From Occallatibacter gabretensis (lineage in GTDB: Bacteria; Acidobacteriota; Terriglobia; Terriglobales; Acidobacteriaceae), in the NCBI RefSeq assembly GCF_001449115.1, contig NZ_LAIJ01000010.1, positions 620,001 to 684,000 on the forward strand: a stretch of DNA of 64,000 nt, given 5' to 3'. Below the pieces are notes generated by a model, which worked only from the letters and a program-made list of their open reading frames with translations, was not told where the DNA came from and ran no database searches. This document shows, one piece after another, positions 27,501-35,336 of this stretch (position 1 is its first letter; every line of letters begins with the position of its first letter). Both the position numbers and the translations under genes were made by a program.

Positions 27501-27803
27501 GCGTACCCAACGAGTCTCAACAGTGTTTATCCAGCTTATGTTCGCGGCCTCGCGTATCTGCAGATGGGCCAGGGAAAGCAAGCGGCAGGAGAATTCCAGA
27601 AGCTGATCGATCATTCTGCGCTTGTCGGAAGGTGGGTTACAGGCGCGCTCGCGTACCTTCAGCTTGGACGAGCGCAGGCAATGATGGGAGATAACGCCGA
27701 TGCCCGAAAATCGTACCAAACTTTTCTGGCCATTTGGAAAGGCGCTGATCCTGATCTCCCGGCTTACAAACAGGCGAAGTCAGAGTTCGCCGCCCTCCGA
27801 TAA
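24534..27803 (+). CDS. Winged-helix DNA-binding, membrane Ser/Thr protein kinase with TPR domain
   Basis: A three-part fusion. ATG 24534 follows GGGAG and begins just before the OmpR-type winged helix (LGSFELNLETGEL to YIETVPRRGYRLVIPV); GTG 24405 and ATG 24462 are in-frame alternatives that would add up to 43 residues. A Hanks-type kinase follows: glycine loop GGGGMGMVYRAED, Lys182 in VALKFLPEE, catalytic HRDIKPANIF (Asp278), DFG at 296, and the APE-region SYMSPEQVRREKLDARTDLF. A transmembrane helix (WIAAAALILLAATVAIVSW) leads to a long extracytoplasmic TPR-like region. The arrangement suggests a membrane receptor that can touch DNA. It is divergent from the NarL-type gene. Confidence 0.87.
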   Translation: MQPHQRIRVRLGSFELNLETGELCSLDLESAVQRTFLPEKPFRVLRVLVELNGELGSRDEIRRRLWPNDTVVDFEHSINVAIATLRRAFGDSATEPKYIETVPRRGYRLVIPVEWVTAVDRQNAVLPYDLSPEDGRSASETGAGPIGRKVSHFRVIEVIGGGGMGMVYRAEDLKLGRQVALKFLPEEMAGDPASLKRFEREAQTASALNHPNICTIFEIEDYDGQPIIVMELLHGKTLRDKLAESGETKMPLDDLLQIALETCDGLQAAHAKGIIHRDIKPANIFITREGSAKILDFGLAKLVESDEDGGREQPDSVHSTNPLIRFKAPIGLDTGLSRTGLAMGTTSYMSPEQVRREKLDARTDLFSFGLVLFEMATGERAFPGNSAAEVHQALLHEKATRIRELNPAIPPMLQAVIEKALEKEPGKRYGSAAEMRGALERVPSPRSLRLRRIRNWIAAAALILLAATVAIVSWRYLHRFQLAAGDTIVIADITNRTSDPVLDDALNFALPVELSQTPFLQVLAQDKVRETMTLLHHPIDGKVTPEIAREVCLKTNSKAVVTSAIADAGNNYRILLTGVNCSTGQIFASSEQDAPLRNGVVHALGVAGAQLRRRMGEPGDLLKKFNKPLELATSWSPEALQLLSQGFKKQLSRDIRATIPLYERAIGIDPSFALAYATVGISYLYAGKPAESLAAEKKAYELRERLTGQLKFLAETLYYDVGLGDLQKSYPIYEEWIQTFPLDGVGRHNFAASLLILGDYDRAASEAREAIRLMPLLRDGSYRPLMQATTYAGHLEEAKAIFDEAKSRNFDDVEIHDLRSLIAFLQHDAPGMRQELSWFNDHGRKKNALWRELEIECYYGHFAEARRLLPNYNELQATGNARGQLTPGTIDLALQEAEAGDTTNAARQLGSTTQLHGSRAEQASLALVFARTGNSEESKRLADDISRESPEDTITQLYLLPTIWASIELRQNRPASAIELLRPAERYELAYPTSLNSVYPAYVRGLAYLQMGQGKQAAGEFQKLIDHSALVGRWVTGALAYLQLGRAQAMMGDNADARKSYQTFLAIWKGADPDLPAYKQAKSEFAALR

Positions 27804-27884
27804 TACCTATTCAATCGCTCTGTTACAAGACCCACAGTTACTAGGGGGTGGCATCCATAATATCTTTGCGCACTGCCGAGTGCA

Positions 27885-28469
27885 TCATCGAAGCGGTGAT
27901 GTACTGTCGCCGATCTTGTCGGCCGTCTCGAGCGGAACACGGCATCCATTGAGAAAGCGGCTCAGCAAGTTGAACCACGAGATAATCAGGATAAACTTGC
28001 GGCAAACGACTTCGTCATATCGATTCAACAGCTCGGACAGAGTATCGTCCGTCAATGTGGCTGTACACGAAAGTTCATCCGCGGCTTTGCATACCAGAAC
28101 GTAGTCGAGGTTGATCCCGGTGACCGGGCCGTCGCACGCAGCAGCTTCGATCTCCTCATCCGTGAGCCCCGCATTCTTTCCCAAAACCACATTGGCCTGC
28201 CACTCGTAGGGCGAGTTGAGAACCTTGGCTGCCCTGAGCATAATCATCTCGCGGGTCCGAGGATCGATTCCTTCCGCTTGAAACATGGCCTTGATGAACG
28301 CAACGGTCGGCGGGTACATGTCCTCGGTGCCGGCCATCATCTTAATCACGTTCAATGTCATCTTCGGGTCATAGCTGTCGCCGATGATTCTTCCCGCTTC
28401 TTCATCTGATGGCAGTGGAATTGTGATTTGCGAAGGGAGTGGGTTTGGTCGATACATGTTCGGCTCCAT
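27885..28469 (-). CDS. Carboxymuconolactone decarboxylase-family (AhpD-like) protein
   Basis: About 195 residues. The core IKAMFQAEGIDPRTREMIML, then RAAKVLNSPYEWQANVV, matches CMD/AhpD-like helical bundles, with the helix pair that carries the redox Cys in AhpD; here the motif is PYEWQAN without a CxxC, so a peroxidase role is unlikely. It precedes UbiD divergently and may take part in the same aromatic route. The start is uncertain: ATG 28511, 28469 and 28457 are all in frame, and none has a strong RBS; 28469 is a compromise. The C-terminal 60 residues (VCRKFILIISWFNLLSRFLN) look like a hydrophobic extension and are unusual for the family. Confidence 0.7.
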   Translation of the reverse strand: MEPNMYRPNPLPSQITIPLPSDEEAGRIIGDSYDPKMTLNVIKMMAGTEDMYPPTVAFIKAMFQAEGIDPRTREMIMLRAAKVLNSPYEWQANVVLGKNAGLTDEEIEAAACDGPVTGINLDYVLVCKAADELSCTATLTDDTLSELLNRYDEVVCRKFILIISWFNLLSRFLNGCRVPLETADKIGDSTSPLR

Positions 28470-28816
28470 TGCCCGGATCAATGCGAACTGGTCCGTGGCC
28501 TGACGATGCATTTAAGTGTCGTTTATACAGAGGAAAGCCGCAGACCCGAAAAGGGGCTCCCGTTCCAGCCATTTCGGGTATCGCCTTCGAGTTCCAAGCG
28601 AGGTCTCCGCCAGTTGATGCGTGAGTTTGTTGCGACTACCCGAATTGGTTGACGAAGAGCACACCCAAGGGGTGTCCTCGGTTCTTGATTCTCCGACTAA
28701 CCTCGGGATCAAGGCGGCAGGTTTGAACCGCGGAGTGAAATGGTTTGGAGTCGGAACATGGTTCCAGCCTAAGAGTTCATCCGCAATCACCGTTGCTTCT
28801 CCGCCGGAGGATACCA
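28470..28816. other. Divergent spacer between the CMD and UbiD genes with two inverted repeats
   Basis: This spacer should hold both promoters. ACCCGAAA (28544-28551) and TTTCGGGT (28572-28579) form a perfect 8-bp inverted repeat with 20 bp between arms, and ACACCCAAGGGGTGT (28661-28675) is a 6-bp-arm hairpin with a 3-nt loop. Either may be an operator for the aromatic gene cluster. Confidence 0.45.
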
Positions 28817-30412
28817 ATGGCCCAAAAGAGCCTTGCCGAATTCATTGACACATTGGAGCAGAATGGCTTGCTTCGCCGCTATTCGGATGAAAAACGGGTC
28901 GACGAACTTCCCAAACTGATGGAAGACAACCCCGATCAGGCGATCCTGGTCGAGCGCGTAGCGGACTGTGCTTTTCCATTTTTCGCGAATGGATACGGCT
29001 CGCGCGCCATGTATGCGCTCTCATTGGAATGCGGATTAAAAGAGGTCGGAAGCGAGATCGCGCGCCGGTCCAATATTCACTATAAAGCGGAGCTTGTGGA
29101 GACGGCTCCTTGCAAAGACGTGATTCTGCGAGGTGATGATGTTGACCTGACAATCCTCCCGCTGTTCAATCATCATCCTCGAGACGGCCAGGCCTACATC
29201 AATGACACGCGCATCGTGACCCGAAATCCTGTGACGGGAGAAATCAACGATGCCATCCAGCGGATGATGTATCGCTCGAAGAACATGACCAACGTGGACA
29301 TGAGGGCGTGGTTCCACGGTGGTTCCATTGCAGGCCAGCGATATCACGAGTTGGGCAAGGATATGCCCATAGCAGTTTGTATCGGTGGTCCAACTCTGGA
29401 CAAGATCGCATCGATGATGCGTCATCCAGGCGCTAGGATCGACGGGTGGGACAAACTGGGCGGGTTTCTGGGTGAGCCCGCCAAGATCGTGAAGTGCGAG
29501 ACAAACGATCTTACGGTTCCAGCGAATGCGGAGATCGTCCTGGAAGGCCGCGTTGTCACAAGCGAAGGCATGATCCACGACGAAGGTCCATATGGCGAGT
29601 TTCCGGGAACATATGGAGCCGGACTTCCAAGAAATTGGAATGTGATTATTGACTGCATCACATACCGCAAAGGAGCAATCTATCAGCACGCCACAATCGG
29701 CGGACTTCATCCGGGCAAGACTGACATGTACGCATTCCAGCAAGCGATCGAAGGCGAGCTCTTCGAGAAGCTGCAACGCGCCGGTATCCTGGTGCAGGAT
29801 GTCGTCGCTCCCGCGGATTGTGGCGGCAATGTTGCGTACGCGCGCATCAAGGCAGTGGGAGGCGGCGATGCGATGCAGACGCTCGGGGTGATGCTAACTG
29901 GCTGCAGGCAGTACATGCCGAAGATCGCGTATGTGTTCGATGAGGACGTCGATATCTACGATGATGGCCGCGTGAAGTGGGCACAGGCTTGGCGCTACAA
30001 CCCCGGCCGTGGCACATTGATCGTGCCAGGGCAGAATACTATGCCGCTCGATCCAAGTCTTCGTCAGCCTGAGCCTCCTTTCAGCGTCACCAAGATCGGC
30101 TTTGATTGCACCATGGGCGCCGGTGCTATTCAGGCTGACTTCGAAGCGTGTGTGGTCACAGAGCCGATCAACCAGCCAGACAGTTCAAGCCCACTCGAAG
30201 AAGCCGAGATTGTTGCCGAGATGAGGCATTTCATTCGCGATGTGCCGAGGACGTGGCAGGAGATTCTGGAACACTTCGCGGGTCAACCGTATCCGGTTGT
30301 CTATCGTGCCTTTGGCCAATTGCGGCCCACACTTGGACGGAGAGCGAACGCGAGCCCAAACTTCCCATATACATTTTCTGAGGCCGGCGACTTTGTCGAG
30401 GGAAGCGAGTAA
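28817..30412 (+). CDS. ubiD: UbiD-family prenylated-FMN (de)carboxylase
   Basis: Start at ATG 28817, 6 bases after GGAGG; the frame to 28745 adds an unlikely leader. The 531-residue enzyme reversibly decarboxylates an aromatic or alpha,beta-unsaturated acid using prFMN made by the adjacent UbiX. Family marks are LAEFIDTLEQNGLLRR at the N-terminus, then HHPRDGQAYIN, then the signature GMIHDEGPYGEFPGTYG with the catalytic Glu, and SVTKIGFDCTMGAG near the end. The protocatechuate- or vanillate-type substrate classes cannot be told apart by eye. Divergent CMD, then UbiX, SRPBCC, LLM oxidoreductase and VOC genes make a compact catabolic cluster. Confidence 0.92.
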   Translation: MAQKSLAEFIDTLEQNGLLRRYSDEKRVDELPKLMEDNPDQAILVERVADCAFPFFANGYGSRAMYALSLECGLKEVGSEIARRSNIHYKAELVETAPCKDVILRGDDVDLTILPLFNHHPRDGQAYINDTRIVTRNPVTGEINDAIQRMMYRSKNMTNVDMRAWFHGGSIAGQRYHELGKDMPIAVCIGGPTLDKIASMMRHPGARIDGWDKLGGFLGEPAKIVKCETNDLTVPANAEIVLEGRVVTSEGMIHDEGPYGEFPGTYGAGLPRNWNVIIDCITYRKGAIYQHATIGGLHPGKTDMYAFQQAIEGELFEKLQRAGILVQDVVAPADCGGNVAYARIKAVGGGDAMQTLGVMLTGCRQYMPKIAYVFDEDVDIYDDGRVKWAQAWRYNPGRGTLIVPGQNTMPLDPSLRQPEPPFSVTKIGFDCTMGAGAIQADFEACVVTEPINQPDSSSPLEEAEIVAEMRHFIRDVPRTWQEILEHFAGQPYPVVYRAFGQLRPTLGRRANASPNFPYTFSEAGDFVEGSE

Positions 30413-30508
30413 CGTTCGAGGCCCCGAAATCGGCTTCCAGCGCGAGCTCAAATAATCGCGCTCGAGATTACGAATGATGGTTCGGCTTTATCGCCAGGAG
30501 CGAAGCAC

Positions 30509-31144
30509 ATGAAACGGATCATCGTGGGAATCTCGGGTGCTACCGGAGCTATCTATGGAATTCGCCTCCTGCAAATCCTTCATGGAGTGGCCTCGCTGGA
30601 GACACATCTGGTCCTGAGTCCAGCGGCACGCAGAACGATTTTGCTCGAAACCGCCTATTCCGTGGAAGAGGTTGAATCGATGGCGACATGTGTCCATCGC
30701 TCTGCCGATATCGCAGCAAGTATATCGTCTGGTTCTTTTCGTTCGAGCGGAATGATTGTTGCACCATGTTCGATGAAGACCGTATCCGGGATCGCGACCT
30801 CCTATTCCGACAACTTGCTCCTGCGGGCAGCAGACGTAATGCTCAAAGACCGGAGACCGCTGGTCCTGCTTGTCCGCGAGACGCCCATGCATCTCGGTCA
30901 CCTGCGTCTTCTGGTGAGGATCGCGGAAATGGGAGGAATTGTCATGCCTCCTGTGCCGGCATTCTACCAACGGCCTGCAACTCTGGAAGACGTGATCGAT
31001 CACACGCTCAACCGAGCATTGGATCTACTGGGAATCGAGCTCGAACAGGATCTATTTGAACGTTGGAAAGGTCCACAGTGTTCAGTGAACAGGCAGAGCA
31101 ACCAACTAAACGACCGTCTCATCCCGGCTGCATTCGAGAATTAG
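30509..31144 (+). CDS. ubiX: UbiX-family flavin prenyltransferase (prFMN synthase)
   Basis: A 211-residue flavoprotein that joins dimethylallyl phosphate to FMN, supplying the cofactor for UbiD immediately upstream (97 bp). The signatures are IVGISGATGAIYGIRLLQIL, IVAPCSMKTVSGIATSYSDN, RPLVLLVRETPMHLGHLRLL and GGIVMPPVPAFYQRP. AGGAG precedes the ATG. The C-terminus carries 25 residues more than E. coli-type enzymes (QCSVNRQSNQLNDRLI), of no obvious function. Pairing with UbiD is obligatory in known systems, so the cluster should be self-sufficient. Confidence 0.93.
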   Translation: MKRIIVGISGATGAIYGIRLLQILHGVASLETHLVLSPAARRTILLETAYSVEEVESMATCVHRSADIAASISSGSFRSSGMIVAPCSMKTVSGIATSYSDNLLLRAADVMLKDRRPLVLLVRETPMHLGHLRLLVRIAEMGGIVMPPVPAFYQRPATLEDVIDHTLNRALDLLGIELEQDLFERWKGPQCSVNRQSNQLNDRLIPAAFEN

Positions 31145-31203
31145 GTCGATTTCGAATAGTGAGCATTTGATCATCTCCGAATCGACGAATCAAAGGAGGT
31201 TCT

Positions 31204-31629
31204 ATGGTTACGCACTCACACAGGATACTCATCAACGCCCCGAAGCGGGAAGTCTTCAACGCAATTACAACCGAAGAGGGCCTGCAGGGGTGGTATACGC
31301 CGACGACTCAAGGCGGGGCTCGGCATGGAGAGCAGATCAAGCTCCATTTCAAGACCAAGGAAGGTCCGCTCCACTGGAAGATTGAGGTGATTAAGCCAGG
31401 CACAACGGTGCGCTGGGAGTGTTTGGAAGGTCCAGGATCTGCGGCTGGAACGAAGGCTATCTTCCATCTCGTAGAAAAAGGAGAGGGCAGTACATCGGTG
31501 GATCTCGATCATGAGGGAAATGATGAGTCAGACGACAAGCTGAGAGTCTGCAACACAATGTGGGGTGTGTTGATGTCGCACCTCAAGAAGTACGCAGAGA
31601 CCAAGAACCCGGAACCGGCCTTTCATTAG
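31204..31629 (+). CDS. SRPBCC-fold (AHSA1/START-like) protein
   Basis: A 141-residue single-domain protein with AHSA1-type sequence: HRILINAPKREVFNAITTEE, then GLQGWYTPTTQGGARHGEQI, then WKIEVIKPGTTVRWECLEG. The fold makes a hydrophobic pocket that binds lipids or aromatics; no catalytic function is evident. AAAGGAGG sits 4 bases before the ATG. It lies between UbiX and the LLM oxidoreductase and may shuttle or shelter a hydrophobic intermediate, by analogy with other catabolic operons. Confidence 0.82.
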   Translation: MVTHSHRILINAPKREVFNAITTEEGLQGWYTPTTQGGARHGEQIKLHFKTKEGPLHWKIEVIKPGTTVRWECLEGPGSAAGTKAIFHLVEKGEGSTSVDLDHEGNDESDDKLRVCNTMWGVLMSHLKKYAETKNPEPAFH

Positions 31630-31670
31630 ATCGATTCACTTGGGGACACGTTCGACAAAGAGGAATTGCA

Positions 31671-32783
31671 ATGAAGTTGGGCGCTCTGTTGATGCCGACA
31701 CATCCCCCTGAACGAAGCATCCGGGACGGGCAGGCTTGGGATCTCGAGGAACTTCAACGACTCGATTCACTCGGGTTCGAAGAGGCGTGGATCGGTGAAC
31801 ATTTCACCTCCAACTGGGAGCCGTGCCCAGCGCCTGACCTCTTGATCGCTCAAGCGCTCTGTCGCACCGAGAGAATAATGTTGGGGCCGTTAGGACATCT
31901 TCTTCCATATCATCATCCGATTGAACTCGCACACCGCGTTGCATATCTGGATCACATGGCGGCAGGCCGGTATCAATTGGGAGTCGGCATCAGCGCGTTG
32001 CCAACGGATCATCAAGTATTCGGCCTTGATGTGAGTGGGGGACGCAACCGGCGCATGACCTTTGAGGCGCTAGACATTATCACCTCGCTTTGGACTCAGG
32101 GTCCGCGCGATTTCACTGGTGAATTCTGGTCGACCGGAAAGCCAGAAAGCCTCTATACGCTTGGTTATCATTTGCAGCCGTTCCAGCTCCCTCACCCGGC
32201 AATTGCGATCGCGGGCCTGACGCCGGGCTCTGAGAACCACAAGCTCGCGGGCGAAAAGGGATATATCCCTGTGAGCCTGAGCATCAGTCCAGACCCAGCT
32301 TTCACGTCCGCTCATTGGACCGCGGTGCTTGAGGGCGCGGCTCGCACGGGACGGACGCCCGATCGTAAGGACTGGCGGATCATCCGGGACGTTTACGTGG
32401 CGCCAACAGACAAAGAGGCACAACGACTCGCAATTGAGGGCAACATGGGCCGGTGCTGGAGGGAGTTTCTATTGCCTCTCTATTTTCATCTTGGTCTTGG
32501 TAATTTGCTTAAGACTCATCCGGCCATGCCGGATGCCGCGGTTGATCTCGAATACCTCGCTGAGAATCTTTGGCTCGTCGGATCTCCGGCTACCGTGACG
32601 AAACGGATTCAGAAGTTACAAGAAGGGACGGGGGGGTTTGGACATTTGCTTATTGTCTCCTACGATGCATCGGACCAACGAGAGGCCTGGGAACGAAACC
32701 TGCAACTGCTTGTGGAGGAAGTCTTGCCTGAGATGGATCATGCAACGTTCTGTGAGCAGGGGTCTGGGAGGCAGTCCGCATGA
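31671..32783 (+). CDS. LLM-class F420/FMN-dependent oxidoreductase
   Basis: A 370-residue bacterial luciferase-like monooxygenase. ATG 31671 follows GAGGAA; the frame upstream to 31560 runs through the SRPBCC gene. Features are WDLEELQRLDSLGFEEAWIG, EHFTSNWEPCPAPDLLIAQA, LPYHHPIELAHRVAYLDHMA and the GAGYH-equivalent QLGVGISALPTDHQVFGL. Close relatives act on hydrocarbons, phenols or nitro compounds with reduced flavin; the sequence cannot say which. It overlaps the VOC gene by 4 bp (ATGA), so the two products are probably made together. Confidence 0.88.
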   Translation: MKLGALLMPTHPPERSIRDGQAWDLEELQRLDSLGFEEAWIGEHFTSNWEPCPAPDLLIAQALCRTERIMLGPLGHLLPYHHPIELAHRVAYLDHMAAGRYQLGVGISALPTDHQVFGLDVSGGRNRRMTFEALDIITSLWTQGPRDFTGEFWSTGKPESLYTLGYHLQPFQLPHPAIAIAGLTPGSENHKLAGEKGYIPVSLSISPDPAFTSAHWTAVLEGAARTGRTPDRKDWRIIRDVYVAPTDKEAQRLAIEGNMGRCWREFLLPLYFHLGLGNLLKTHPAMPDAAVDLEYLAENLWLVGSPATVTKRIQKLQEGTGGFGHLLIVSYDASDQREAWERNLQLLVEEVLPEMDHATFCEQGSGRQSA

Positions 32784-33142
32784 GTTATATCGCCCTTGCC
32801 ACCGATTCCTTCAATGACGTCGCTTTCTTTTACGGGGAGCTGCTCGGATTTCCTGTCGTTGCAGAATGGGATCGCCCAAATGGTCGAGGGCGTCGATACG
32901 ACCTGGGTGGCTTGACGCTTGAGATTCTCGACAACAGCCGCGAACGTCAACGCTTGGATCTCTACAATCCAGGCGAGCGAACACATATTGTCGTCGAGGT
33001 AGACGATCTTGAGGCTCTGCGGCGCCGGCTCCAGCTTGTCACTCCAAACCCGCAAAACGTGTCCTGGGGTGCACGGCTCTTTCAATTGCGCGATCCGGAT
33101 GGCATTCCCGTGACCTTCTTGGAATGGATGCCATTGTCATAG
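32780..33142 (+). CDS. Glyoxalase/bleomycin-resistance (VOC) fold protein
   Basis: A 120-residue VOC protein overlapping the LLM oxidoreductase stop by 4 bp. Two beta-alpha-beta-beta-beta modules are visible (IALATDSFNDVAFFYGELLG, then GFPVVAEWDRPNGRGRRYDL; later GLTLEILDN, THIVVEVDDLEALRRR and LRDPDGIPVTFLEW). The metal-binding Glu is in LEIL and the second in TFLE. Length and context suggest a metal-dependent isomerase or ring-cleaving lyase on the product of the upstream monooxygenase; resistance-type binding is the alternative. Confidence 0.82.
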   Translation: MSYIALATDSFNDVAFFYGELLGFPVVAEWDRPNGRGRRYDLGGLTLEILDNSRERQRLDLYNPGERTHIVVEVDDLEALRRRLQLVTPNPQNVSWGARLFQLRDPDGIPVTFLEWMPLS

Positions 33143-33156
33143 CGGAAGACGAACAG

Positions 33157-33177
33157 TTGCCGCGAATCGCGGGGCAA
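33157..33177 (+). terminator. Hairpin after the UbiD-VOC cluster
   Basis: TTGCCGCGA-A-TCGCGG, followed by GGCAA, forms a tight GC-rich stem 15 bp after the VOC stop codon. No T-run follows, so it is a possible end of the UbiD-UbiX-SRPBCC-LLM-VOC transcript, with modest support. Confidence 0.35.
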
Positions 33178-33263
33178 TTGTGGAGTGGCACGAAGCTTCT
33201 AGTGGTTTGACATGGACGCAGTACAAATCAATTCACCGTTAGGGGTGACAGAAACGAGGATAT

Positions 33264-34085
33264 ATGAGTACATTTCTTGCACATGATGGAACGAAGCTGT
33301 TTTATAGGGACTGGGGCACAGGCCAGCCGATCATCTTCTCGCATGCGTGGCCGGCGAGTGCGGATGAATGGGACCCGCAGATGTTCTTTTTCGCAAACCA
33401 AGGCTACCGTGCGATCGCCTTCGATCGCAGGGGACATGGAAGGTCTGAGCAGACCTGGCAGGGCAACGATATAGACACGTATGCGGATGACCTCGCCGCC
33501 TTGCTTGAGACTCTCGATCTGAATGACGCGATTCTAGTAGGGCACTCTACGGGCGGGGGCGACGTCGCCCGCTATATTGGCCGGCATGGATTATCGCGCG
33601 TCGCAAAAATCGTGTTTCTTGCCTCGGTAACACCCGGAATGCTCCAGAGCGTCACGAACCCAGGGGGATGGCCCCTCGAAGTGTTTGATGGGCTGCGCGA
33701 TGCGCTCGTGAAGAATCGTTCTCAGGTTTACAAGGACGGAACGCTAACCTTTTATAGCTTCGACCGGCCGGGAGTTGAGGTCAACAAGGGCATTCAAGAC
33801 AAGTATTGGTTCCAAGGCATGCAGGGTAGTTTGAAGGCGCATTATGACTGCGTCAAGGCCTTCTCAGAACCGGACTTTACTGAGGACTTAGAAAAAATTG
33901 ACGTACCGACGCTGGTGATGCACAGCGAAGACGATGAAGGGGTCCCCTATTCTTTTACCGGCGCCCGCACAGCAAGAATCGTCAAGAACGCTAAACTGAA
34001 GACCTACAAGGAACTTTCGCACGGTATGGCCGAAACTCATCCCGACTTGATCAACGCCGATCTGTTGGCATTCTTTCGTGAGTGA
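33264..34085 (+). CDS. Alpha/beta hydrolase, non-heme chloroperoxidase type (paralogue 2)
   Basis: A 273-residue relative of 21435-22256 and 34282-35262. Its [42 protein letters not shown] and HSEDDEGVPYSF set out the family triad (nucleophile Ser95). GAGG lies 5 bases before the ATG. Unlike the paralogues it is on the plus strand and lacks a signal peptide. Because it faces the minus-strand copy tail-to-tail across a 13-bp inverted repeat (34138-34206), the pair looks like a duplication that inverted. Confidence 0.86.
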   Translation: MSTFLAHDGTKLFYRDWGTGQPIIFSHAWPASADEWDPQMFFFANQGYRAIAFDRRGHGRSEQTWQGNDIDTYADDLAALLETLDLNDAILVGHSTGGGDVARYIGRHGLSRVAKIVFLASVTPGMLQSVTNPGGWPLEVFDGLRDALVKNRSQVYKDGTLTFYSFDRPGVEVNKGIQDKYWFQGMQGSLKAHYDCVKAFSEPDFTEDLEKIDVPTLVMHSEDDEGVPYSFTGARTARIVKNAKLKTYKELSHGMAETHPDLINADLLAFFRE

Positions 34086-34137
34086 TGCAAGCATGAGCGA
34101 ATCGTCGATCGGCGCAGACTACATCACTTCGAACAAT

Positions 34138-34206
34138 GTCCCCCATCACTCTCACGTCGAAGAATGTTCACAATCGCACGTGTAGCCGTGACAAGTGATG
34201 GGGGAC
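34138..34206. repeat. Long imperfect hairpin between convergent hydrolase genes
   Basis: GTCCCCCATCACT (34138-34150) and AGTGATGGGGGAC (34194-34206) are perfect 13-bp inverted arms. The inner TCACG/CGTGA pair (34152-34156 and 34187-34191) extends the stem. The element sits between two convergent paralogous genes, where it could serve as a bidirectional terminator or be a small mobile-repeat remnant. Confidence 0.5.
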
Positions 34207-34281
34207 CACATGCAGAAGATCCGGCAACGGGAAGTTGCAATGATCGCATTTGCGAGACTGTGCCCTTTGCACCTCAGCTTA

Positions 34282-35262
34282 CTACGATCTGATGAACGCT
34301 AGCAGATCAGGATTAATAACGTCCGCATGGGAAATCGGCATACCATGGGGGAATCCGGGATAGACCTTGAGCTGGGCATTCTTGACGATCTTCGCTGTTA
34401 GTGCACCCGTGTCGGCAAACGGAACGATCTGATCATCGTCGCCGTGCATCACCAGCGTCGGAATATTAATCTTCTTCAGATCGTCGGTGAAGTCGGTTTC
34501 AGAAAAAGCTCGAATGCAGTCGTAGTGGCCTTTGATGCCGCCCTGCATTCCCTGGAGCCAGAAGTTCTCCTGAATCCCTTCGGAGACTGTTGCGCCTGGC
34601 CGGTTATAGCCGAAGAAGGGCAGCGTGAGGTCTCTATAGAACTGCGCCCGGTCGGCCGCGACACCGGATCGGATCCCATCAAAGACATTGATCGGTAGAC
34701 CGCCGGGATTCATTTCGGTCTTCAGCATGAAAGGGACGACGGAAGAAATCAGCACGGCCTTCGCCACGCGCTTTGACCCGTGACGCCCGATGTAACGAGC
34801 CACTTCACCGCCGCCGGTGGAGTGACCAACCATGATAGCTTTCTTCAGGTCTAGCGTCTCGAAGAGGAATGCGAGGTCGTCCGCATAGGTATTCATCTCA
34901 TTCCCGTCCCAGGTTTGCCCTGAGCGGCCATGGCTTCGGCGGTCATGCGCGATCACCCGATAACCACGCTGGCCCAGATATTGCATCTGAGAATCCCACG
35001 CGTCTGCGTTCAACGGCCAGCCGTGCGAGAAAACGACCGGCTGGCCTTCGCCCCAATCCTTGAAATAGATCGTCGTTCCGTCCTTGACGGTGATCGTCTT
35101 AGTACCGTTGTCAGTCGAAAGCTTCTGATTGCTCAATGTGGCAAGAGAGCTTGAAGCAATTGCGCGATGAGGTAACAGCAACGCCGTCGCAGACGCTGCA
35201 GCAGCGGTCATCACAAAATCGCGGCGGCTAAGTCTGGTTTGTACATTCTCCTGTATGGACAT
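34282..35262 (-). CDS. Tat-exported chloroperoxidase-type alpha/beta hydrolase (paralogue 3)
   Basis: A 326-residue hydrolase starting at ATG 35262; AAGGAAA lies upstream and the frame beyond it is a shadow of the MaoC gene. The N-terminal 50 residues are a twin-arginine signal ([20 protein letters not shown]) plus a spacer ending in SNQKLST. The mature domain, from [18 protein letters not shown], has the triad motifs [41 protein letters not shown] and [11 protein letters not shown]. Identity to the 21435-22256 protein is high, especially in [12 protein letters not shown], so this may be the exported version of the same activity. Confidence 0.88.
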   Translation of the reverse strand: MSIQENVQTRLSRRDFVMTAAAASATALLLPHRAIASSSLATLSNQKLSTDNGTKTITVKDGTTIYFKDWGEGQPVVFSHGWPLNADAWDSQMQYLGQRGYRVIAHDRRSHGRSGQTWDGNEMNTYADDLAFLFETLDLKKAIMVGHSTGGGEVARYIGRHGSKRVAKAVLISSVVPFMLKTEMNPGGLPINVFDGIRSGVAADRAQFYRDLTLPFFGYNRPGATVSEGIQENFWLQGMQGGIKGHYDCIRAFSETDFTDDLKKINIPTLVMHGDDDQIVPFADTGALTAKIVKNAQLKVYPGFPHGMPISHADVINPDLLAFIRS

Positions 35263-35336
35263 TATCTTTTCCTTTCGGCTATGCGGCGGATCTCGTTTGT
35301 GGCCGGCCTCGATGGGCGCAGATGGTTGGCTGAGAT

